Origin: Bdellovibrionales bacterium
Lineage (GTDB): Bacteria > Bdellovibrionota > Bdellovibrionia > Bdellovibrionales > Bdellovibrionaceae
Direction: 5' to 3'
DNA length: 64,000 nt
Assembly: GCA_016713585.1 (NCBI GenBank)
Contig: JADJOV010000023.1
Location: 310,001 to 374,000, forward strand
Within the stretch, counting starts at the first letter, position 1. Each line of letters starts with the position of its first letter. The notes beneath the pieces were generated by a model. The model saw only the letters and a list, made by a program, of their open reading frames with translations. It was not told where the DNA came from and did not search any database. Positions 57,591 through 64,000 of this stretch are shown here, piece by piece. The translations under genes and the position numbers were made by a program.

Positions 57591-58637
57591 CTTGGCTGTT
57601 GTTGGCTGATACAGTGAAAGGCCCCACCGCCAGTTAAAATGGTCTTCGCTGGTCGCCCCACAGTTCGACGGGTGGGGAAACCACTCACCAATGGCTTTAA
57701 CTGCAGCCTGGTCCGAAGGCATTCCATAGGTTGGAACGACGACTGTCGTATTACCAATATAAAAATTCAAATAGCTTGCTGGCATAAGCTCGCCATCCTC
57801 ATTAAGGACTCTGCCTGGCGAGGGAACAAATCCCACGGTCAGTGGGCGCCCCTTTGCGTCTACGAATTGCAGAAGGTCCCTGGCAATTTTTTCCATGACC
57901 TCTTTATTCGGATCATCCACACTCGTTGCCTTCATACATAGAACTTTCGCAGGCCCCACATAACGAGCGATTGTATCGATATGGCCATCAGTATGATCGT
58001 TGAGCAATCCATCCTGGAGCCAGAGCACCTTCTGACCACCAAGAGCCTTGCAGACTTCTTTCTCCACCTGGGCTTGATCCATTTCTGGATTTCGATTCAT
58101 ATTCAAAAGACATTGGCGACTCGTCAACACAGTTCCTTCACCATCGACTTCGACCGAGCCACCCTCTAAAATAAAAGAAAATCTCAATGGACGTGCCTGA
58201 CTTTGGCTTGCAATTCTTTCTGCGACCTGGGAATCCCCTGGCATAATATACTTTTCACCCCAGCCATTGAACTTAAAGCAAGCTGCAGCCAAAGTTTTTC
58301 CATCTTTCAAAAAAATGGGAGCAGTGTCTCTCAACCAAATATCACCAAATGGGATCTCAAACAATTGATGCGGCAAATTCTTGAGCTTCTGTTCGGCTTC
58401 TTCTTTCTCCGCCAAAGAGGGCACCAATATATTTAAAAACTCGCCCCGCGCTTTGCCAGTCATAGGATCGATATCCGAAATCGCTTCACAAAGTCCGTAA
58501 AACTCATCCTGGGCCGTTTGCAGATTATCTTGCCAAAGCTCACGATGGCTGGGCCATGCCAACCACACTGCTTGATGGGATTCCCACTCTGCGGGTTGCC
58601 GAAAGCCAATTGCCTCTGCTGCTCCAATATTTTCCAC
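57591..58637 (-). CDS. aguA: Agmatine deiminase (frameshifted at ~57675)
   Basis: Converts agmatine to N-carbamoylputrescine and ammonia. Seen: EWESHQAVWLAWPSH, FGDIWLRDTAPIFL, FNGWGEKY, LEGGSVEVDGEGTVLTS, LNDHTDGHIDTIARYVGP, and near the end, after removing one C at ~57675, RTVGRPAKTILTGGGAFHCI with the catalytic Cys in G-G-G-x-F-H-C, stopping at 57591-57593. About 349 residues. The aguB start lies five bases beyond its stop, so both belong to one polyamine operon. Confidence 0.9.
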
Positions 58638-58839
58638 CAGTTCCTCCGCAATCTATTTCGAATACATGACTGGATATCGCCTCTGCTTAGCCAAAAATCA
58701 ATGAGAAATTTCAGTCAACAAACGACCAGCGCTCTGAAACTTAAGCCCTTCGGGCTAACTTTTTACCAAAAACACCTAAAATACATGGATTTTGACCAAA
58801 AACCCCTTGAAATGCGTCTAGTCTCTCGTGAAGCGAATA

Positions 58840-61800
58840 CTACAGCCCTTCATCTCCAACAAGGTTAAACGCCTTCTTCGTCTCTTCGCGAACCAGGTCC
58901 CGCTTCCTCAATCGATCCATGAGGAGATAAAAGCAGGGAACCACGTAGAGTGTCAGCGCGGTCGAAACCATAACTCCCCCGATCAGAGTGATCGCCATGG
59001 GACGCATGGACTCTGCTCCAGCGCCAAAGGCGGTGGCGGAGGGAATCGCACTTGCGACGGTCGCAAAAGAGGTCATCAAGATTGGACGGAGCCGCACCGG
59101 ACAAGCCTCGATGAGAGCTCGGCGGGCGTCTATGACAAGACCATCAACGGCGGCATCCCCACGATCAGTCAAACCGCCCCGATCACGAACTGTATTTGTA
59201 AACTCAATCAGCAAGATCGAATTTTTCTTCACGATACCCATCAGGAGTAAAAATCCAATCATCGAATAGATATTCAAGGATTGATTGGTCAACAGCAACG
59301 CAAAAAATGCTCCACTAAAGCTAAAGGGCAGAGCCATCAACACCGTCAAAGGGTCAATAAACGAATTAAATTGACTCGCCAAAATCATATAGGCAACGAT
59401 AAATCCCAAAATAAGAGCAAGAAATAAACTTTGTTTTGATTCGCCAAAGGCCTTGGAGCTTCCTCCCTCAGTGAGCATAAACCCTGGCTCCAAGACTTGG
59501 GAAGCTCGGGTCTTAATCCACTCCATGGCAATTGGCTGCGAAACTCCGGTTTTCAAATTAGCCGTAATGGTCACGGCCCGCTGTCGATTTAGGCGAAAAA
59601 TAGACTGTAGGCTTGGCTTAGTCTCCTGCTCCACCACCTTTGAAAGCGGAATCAGATTATTGCGACTATTGCCCACCATCAGATTTTTGATTTGCGCCAG
59701 GGAGTCTTCGGATTTTTCCATTCGAACTTGAATATCATATCGATGCCCACCTTTCGGATATTGCCCCACAACAACTCCCCCGATCAGAGCATTCACCGTC
59801 TGGCCAATTGTTGCTATACTAACTCCATGCAAACCAGCCTGAACTCGATCCGGTTTGAGCTGAATTTCAGGCATCCCCAGGCGGTAGTCAGAATCGATAT
59901 CTGACATAAGTCCACTGGAATCCATTTCTTTTTTCAACCGCTCACTTTGCTTGGCCAACTGGTCCCAGTCACTTCCCATAATCGTAAACTCAATTGGATA
60001 ATCGCGGCCACTGGTGAGTTCTCTTTGAGAGAGATCCATTAAAACAGGGCGAACAGATTCAATCTTCGCCATGCCTTTACGGGCGACATCCATAAACTCC
60101 GACTGAGACAACTCCTTATGGGTGATGGGATCGAGGCCTCGCTCTCCCTTGGGCTTCATTGTTATAAAAAGCATGGCCGTATTGACGTCACTGGCTCCAG
60201 AGCCAAAGCCGCCCACGTTGGCATAAACTTGCTGAACCTCTGATCTCCCTCGCAGCCACTCCTCAACTTTCAACACTTTTTCATTCGTGTAGGAGAGGGA
60301 ACTTCCCGCAGGAAGCATCAGCCGAGCGATAAACAAACTCTGATCCTGGCTCGGAGTAAATTCGTTACGCAAATACTTGACCGAAAAAAATGAAGCCGCA
60401 ACGAAAACCAAGGAAGCCAGAAGGATTCGCCAAGGGTGATTCAAACTCAGCGCCAGAGACCACTCATAAAATTTTCGTAATGCCACAAGAGATTTCTCAA
60501 AGCCACGTCCCAAGCGAGTCGTTCGAGCCCCTGTATGAACAAAACTCGCACAACGCATAGGCGTGATTGTTAAAGACTCAATCAAAGACAGAATAACAGC
60601 CAAGGAAATTGTCATCCCAAATTGAAGAAAAAATTTACCAATAACCCCTTTCATAAAGGCCACAGGTAAAAAAATCGCTAACACTGCAACTGAAGCCGCC
60701 ATGGCCGCAAAGGAAATCTCTCGAGCGCCAATAATGGCAGATTCAATAGGCCCCCGACCTTTCTCATTGTACCTAAAAATATTTTCTAGAACCATGATTG
60801 CATCGTCGACGACAACCCCGATGGCTAAGGTTAGTCCCAACATGGTAAACACATTCAGAGTGAACCCAAAAAAATAAAGTCCTATAAATGCTCCCATGAT
60901 AGACGTGGGAATCGAAAGTAGAACATTCAAAGTGGCCGTCCAACTTCCCAAAAACATCCAGCAAACCAGGGAAGTCAGAATCACTGCCAAAACCAAATGT
61001 TTATTGAGCTCAGAAACAGAGTCTTCAATAAATTTTGTGCTATCAAAATTGATAGCGAGCGACATCCCAGGCGGTAGCTGCGAGGAGACTTCTTTGATTT
61101 TGGCCTTAACTGCTCGAGAAACTTCGACGGCGTTAGTGCCTCGTTGTTTTCGAATACCTAAGCCAATCGAGTTCACTCCGTTAAAACGCGAAATCCGAGT
61201 GATCTCCGCCAGGCCTTCTTCCACGTCCGCGACCTCTCCCAACCGAATAGCCTGAGAAGAATCCTGAATGTTTTGCCCAGCGCGCTTGCTAATGACAAGA
61301 TTTCGAAATTCCTCCACCGACTGCGCTTCACCGAGGGTTCGTACACTGAAATTCCTCGAACTCTTTTCAACAAAGCCGCCCGGTTGTTCTATGTGGCCGG
61401 TCTGGATTGCATCAATCAAATCAGTCACTGTCAGATTATTTTGTTTCAACAAATGGGCCTTCGCCCAGACTCGAAGCTGTGGCTCTGTAAATCCTCCCAG
61501 GGAAATATCCCCAACCCCAGCCACTGTTGAAAAGCGATCCTTGAGATAATCTCGTGCATATTTCATCAAGAAAATTGGATCGTTCTTATCATAGGTCAAT
61601 GCCAACCACATAATCGGCTGATCCTCAGGATTAGTTTTTGAAATACTTGGGGGATCCACATTTTTTGGCAGACGTCGCTGCGCCTGGGCCACCCGCGCTT
61701 GCACGTCTTGTAACGCCACATCAATATTTCGTCCAAGTTCAAATTCAATCGTTATTGTTGCCGAGCCTGATTTTGAGCTCGAACTCACCGAGCGAATACC

Positions 61801-62025
61801 CTCTACCGCCATCAAGGCATCTTCGAGGGGGTCCACCACCGTCGTTTCCATCACTTCTGGTGCTGCTCCGCTCAAAGAGATCGAAACAGTCAGGACAGGG
61901 AAATCCACATCCGGCATTTGACTTACGCCTAGTCGCGAAAAACTAATGGCCCCGAAAATAATAAAGGCTGCCATTAACATCCAAGCAAAAACAGGATTTC
62001 GAATGGAAACATCAGATAAACGCAT
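58840..62025 (-). CDS. RND-family efflux transporter (AcrB/MdtB-like, HAE1 type)
   Basis: 1061 residues, complete. N-terminal SIRNPVFAWMLMAAFIIFGA is the first membrane helix; VSISLSGAAPEVMETTVVDP and the porter domains follow; GVVVDDAIMVLENIFRY in the fourth helix carries the proton-relay Asp pair; second half with PAGSSLSYTNEKVLKVEEWL and GIVKKNSILLIEFTN. Proton-driven inner-membrane pump for hydrophobic or amphiphilic compounds. No adaptor (MFP) gene is in the window, but a TolC-type channel is divergent at 62117. Remarkably free of frame breaks for its length. Confidence 0.92.
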   Translation of the reverse strand: MRLSDVSIRNPVFAWMLMAAFIIFGAISFSRLGVSQMPDVDFPVLTVSISLSGAAPEVMETTVVDPLEDALMAVEGIRSVSSSSKSGSATITIEFELGRNIDVALQDVQARVAQAQRRLPKNVDPPSISKTNPEDQPIMWLALTYDKNDPIFLMKYARDYLKDRFSTVAGVGDISLGGFTEPQLRVWAKAHLLKQNNLTVTDLIDAIQTGHIEQPGGFVEKSSRNFSVRTLGEAQSVEEFRNLVISKRAGQNIQDSSQAIRLGEVADVEEGLAEITRISRFNGVNSIGLGIRKQRGTNAVEVSRAVKAKIKEVSSQLPPGMSLAINFDSTKFIEDSVSELNKHLVLAVILTSLVCWMFLGSWTATLNVLLSIPTSIMGAFIGLYFFGFTLNVFTMLGLTLAIGVVVDDAIMVLENIFRYNEKGRGPIESAIIGAREISFAAMAASVAVLAIFLPVAFMKGVIGKFFLQFGMTISLAVILSLIESLTITPMRCASFVHTGARTTRLGRGFEKSLVALRKFYEWSLALSLNHPWRILLASLVFVAASFFSVKYLRNEFTPSQDQSLFIARLMLPAGSSLSYTNEKVLKVEEWLRGRSEVQQVYANVGGFGSGASDVNTAMLFITMKPKGERGLDPITHKELSQSEFMDVARKGMAKIESVRPVLMDLSQRELTSGRDYPIEFTIMGSDWDQLAKQSERLKKEMDSSGLMSDIDSDYRLGMPEIQLKPDRVQAGLHGVSIATIGQTVNALIGGVVVGQYPKGGHRYDIQVRMEKSEDSLAQIKNLMVGNSRNNLIPLSKVVEQETKPSLQSIFRLNRQRAVTITANLKTGVSQPIAMEWIKTRASQVLEPGFMLTEGGSSKAFGESKQSLFLALILGFIVAYMILASQFNSFIDPLTVLMALPFSFSGAFFALLLTNQSLNIYSMIGFLLLMGIVKKNSILLIEFTNTVRDRGGLTDRGDAAVDGLVIDARRALIEACPVRLRPILMTSFATVASAIPSATAFGAGAESMRPMAITLIGGVMVSTALTLYVVPCFYLLMDRLRKRDLVREETKKAFNLVGDEGL

Positions 62026-62116
62026 GACCTGTTCCCTCTCTCGTTAAGTGCATTAGTGCAGAAGATAACACCTAAGATTGACAGCTTGCAAGAATCCGTT
62101 TACCGATATATGGGCC
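62026..62116. promoter_or_regulatory. Divergent promoter region of RND pump and TolC-type channel
   Basis: 91 bases between the two start codons; the only place for both promoters. No operator palindrome stands out and no regulator gene adjoins. Confidence 0.4.
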
Positions 62117-63568
62117 ATGAAACACAAATTCTTAATTCTCTTAAATCTAAATTGCTTTTTGTTTTTTTGCTTGACTGAGCCCGCTGTCGGTATGCCTCTC
62201 TCACAGGATCAAGTCATTGCTCTAGTTTTGAAGCAGGGTCTAAAGACAAAGGAAATTCAATTTCAGTTTGCGCAAAATCAGCTAGCAGAAGTCCTGGCTC
62301 TTTCTTCCTTTGATTGGAAACTTAATTTGGAGTCGGGTTTTGAATATGACCGCTCTCGAGCTTGGTCTCCATTTGTTGCCGCGAACTCTAAATATGAACG
62401 AATCAGAACAACGCTTGGCCTCCAAAAACAATTGACGTCGGGAACCCTTTTGGGCTTCGAAATCAATCGGCTCTCCTTTAAATCAGAGGTCGGCCCAAGT
62501 GCCTCCACGACCTCCACCTCAGCGATTCCAACCCAGGCAAGCCAAGAAAGCTACGGTCTACTCCTTGAACAGTCCCTTTGGGGAAATGCCTTTGGGGAAT
62601 CAGATCGTGCCATTGTGTCGGCTGCTCGCAAAAACACCCTTGCCTCCGATATGACCCAAATTGATGAACTTGAAAAAATAGTGCTCGAGACTCTTCGTCA
62701 GTTTTGGGAGTCTTCCGTGGCCGCAAAAACCTATACCCAAGCTGTTGCCGCCCGCGGTCGCTATCAACGGCTGCTCGATTCTGCGCGACGAAAAACTAAA
62801 CTTGGTTTTGCAAATCCTGGAGAGCTTTCTCTGGCCCAGGCCGAAGTCGAACTCCGCGACCAAGCCGTGAGTAATGCAAAAACTGAGGCCTTGCTGAAGC
62901 AAGAAAATCTTGTGACGGCCCTCAATCTTAAGCCCGGCACCATGCTGGAATTTCTTTTGCCTCCACTGAGCTCTCAGCCGACCCAGTCCAGTGCCCCAGC
63001 GATCAGTCAAACTCGGCTCCTTCAAGCACAAAAACTTAAGGCTGAAGCCTCTGAGGATTTGCTCGCGGCCGCCAGATCCAGGAATGCGCCATCTTTGAGC
63101 TTTGTCGCAAAGTCCTATCTATCTGGAGCTGATGAGACCGATTCAAATAGTTTCAATGCCGCGATGAGTGGCGTGAATCCAAAATACTATGTAGGAATGA
63201 AGTTCAGTCATTCATTTGGCTCTGACCTGCGACAAGAGGAAATTCGCAATAAGCAGGCGATGGCCGATCTGGAAAAATCAAAGCTCAGTCGCCTGACCCT
63301 TGAAAATGCGGACTTGCTCAATCAAGCCCTGCGAAAGGTTCAGTCGACCAGTGAGATTGCTCAAAGCGCAGCGAGACTCAATGATTTTCGCAAAGCGATC
63401 GTCCAAGAACTCACTGTTTCCTACGGACAGGGCCGCGTGGACCTTCGAGCCCTGATCGAGGCTATGAACAATGAACTTAGCGCCGAAGTGATCCTCACTC
63501 GAACCATCGGCGACGCCCAAATGGCCCAGCTGGAGCTGGCCGCCCTGAAGGATGAACTTATTCACTGA
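62117..63568 (+). CDS. TolC-family outer-membrane efflux protein
   Basis: ATG at 62117 chosen because the signal peptide follows at once (FLILLNLNCFLFFCLTEPA); a frame from 62078 adds 13 residues. About 483 residues in two similar halves of long helices (DQVIALVLKQGLKTKEIQFQ, KLGFANPGELSLAQAEVELR; SYGQGRVDLRALIEAMNNEL), the outer-membrane efflux (OEP) repeat. Forms trimeric channels that dock to RND pumps; the divergent RND gene is its probable partner. Intact. Confidence 0.85.
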   Translation: MKHKFLILLNLNCFLFFCLTEPAVGMPLSQDQVIALVLKQGLKTKEIQFQFAQNQLAEVLALSSFDWKLNLESGFEYDRSRAWSPFVAANSKYERIRTTLGLQKQLTSGTLLGFEINRLSFKSEVGPSASTTSTSAIPTQASQESYGLLLEQSLWGNAFGESDRAIVSAARKNTLASDMTQIDELEKIVLETLRQFWESSVAAKTYTQAVAARGRYQRLLDSARRKTKLGFANPGELSLAQAEVELRDQAVSNAKTEALLKQENLVTALNLKPGTMLEFLLPPLSSQPTQSSAPAISQTRLLQAQKLKAEASEDLLAAARSRNAPSLSFVAKSYLSGADETDSNSFNAAMSGVNPKYYVGMKFSHSFGSDLRQEEIRNKQAMADLEKSKLSRLTLENADLLNQALRKVQSTSEIAQSAARLNDFRKAIVQELTVSYGQGRVDLRALIEAMNNELSAEVILTRTIGDAQMAQLELAALKDELIH

Positions 63569-63637
63569 CCTGGCCACAGGGCGGAGCCACAAAACAGCTC
63601 CGATTTTACATAGGCAATATTGGCGGTCTAACAGGCT

Positions 63638-64000
63638 CTACAGGGCTTTCCAAGTATCATCAAACGTATTTGCTATTTCCTCAAGCTTATCATTGTTCAT
63701 ACTTGAGTCTGATTTCAAAATGGCATCAGTCGCGTCCTGAATTTTCTTTCCAAGATCTGTTATAGTAATTTGCAGCTGACCGCGTTTTGTTGCATCCAAG
63801 TGTTTTTCTTCAGCATCCCAATATTTTTGCATCTGCAAAACTATTACCTCATTCTGTTTATGCATTAGTTCTGGAGTTATACTTGCATAAGGAAAAATAA
63901 TTTGTTCGTTTTGCTCGGTAACCATATACGCGCCATCCATATCCCAAAATTTCGTGCTGCTATTTTGCGGTGGTCCTTGAGTTCGGTTCAAGAATGCCAA
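63638..64000 (-). CDS. Hypothetical protein, partial at right edge
   Basis: At least 120 residues, running off the window; the TTG at 64000 is not necessarily the start. Contains FWDMDGAYMVTEQNEQIIFP and a C-terminal helix (ITDLGKKIQDATDAILKSD). Soluble, acidic. No family recognised. Convergent with the TolC-type gene. Confidence 0.45.
   Translation of the reverse strand: MAFLNRTQGPPQNSSTKFWDMDGAYMVTEQNEQIIFPYASITPELMHKQNEVIVLQMQKYWDAEEKHLDATKRGQLQITITDLGKKIQDATDAILKSDSSMNNDKLEEIANTFDDTWKAL

Overview
The window looks like chromosomal DNA of a predatory or free-living bacterium of the Bdellovibrionota. The case rests on three things: an order rich in surface lipoproteins whose lipobox reads FQNC or YQNC, a myxobacterial/Bdellovibrio-type gliding (Glt/Agl) cluster, and housekeeping runs typical of that group (zapA, 5-FCL, rny, tyrS and ferredoxin together; thrB-thrC-recD2). 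This is inference from gene content; no rRNA or tRNA gene is visible.

Layout. 1-4.5 kb: end of a GH94/cyclic glucan synthase gene and small secreted or outer-membrane proteins. 4.5-5.4 kb: a DUF4143 remnant beside a HEPN/MNT toxin-antitoxin pair. 5.5-10.7 kb: minus-strand housekeeping block (ferredoxin with a Q/N tail, tyrS, rny, a ZapA/5-FCL fusion, a secreted protein). 10.7-12.2 kb: an accessory island with an IS remnant, three evenly spaced palindromic operators, and a 'mobile mystery' HTH/Fic pair. 12.2-17.1 kb: recD2, thrC, thrB. 17.2-20.3 kb: two small secreted proteins, an SDR epimerase and a PP-loop ATPase. 20.4-23.1 kb: an IS with 60-bp hairpin-bearing ends, itself split by an IS4-family element with a 9-bp target duplication. 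23.1-27.6 kb: RDD/AsmA-like membrane protein, rhomboid protease and a small secreted protein. 27.7-45.3 kb: an accessory surface locus on the plus strand with three Ca-binding lipoproteins (two with VWA domains), a Cys-rich protein, a subtilisin with an Ig-like domain, an M11-like metalloprotease, pseudopilins, a Pro/Gln-rich lipoprotein and a signal-peptidase-like protein. Part of it is tandemly duplicated and the second pseudopilin's C-terminal domain has been swapped or has diverged. 45.5-54.5 kb: outer-membrane barrel, two TPR proteins, an FHA/TonB GltG-like protein and a TolQ/TolR/TolR motor (gliding machinery). 54.5-63.6 kb: a large lipoprotein made of a repeated domain, an agmatine-to-putrescine pair with a gutted second gene, an RND pump and a divergent TolC-type channel.

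A major caution: about forty reading-frame breaks are spread over the window, including in genes expected to be essential (tyrS, thrC). Many can be repaired by one base, often in a homopolymer. I read most as sequencing indels, not decay, and annotate such genes as single spans. Breaks that cannot be explained this way (internal deletions in the HEPN gene and in aguB, the nested IS, the tandem duplication, the TGA in the subtilisin catalytic motif) are listed separately.
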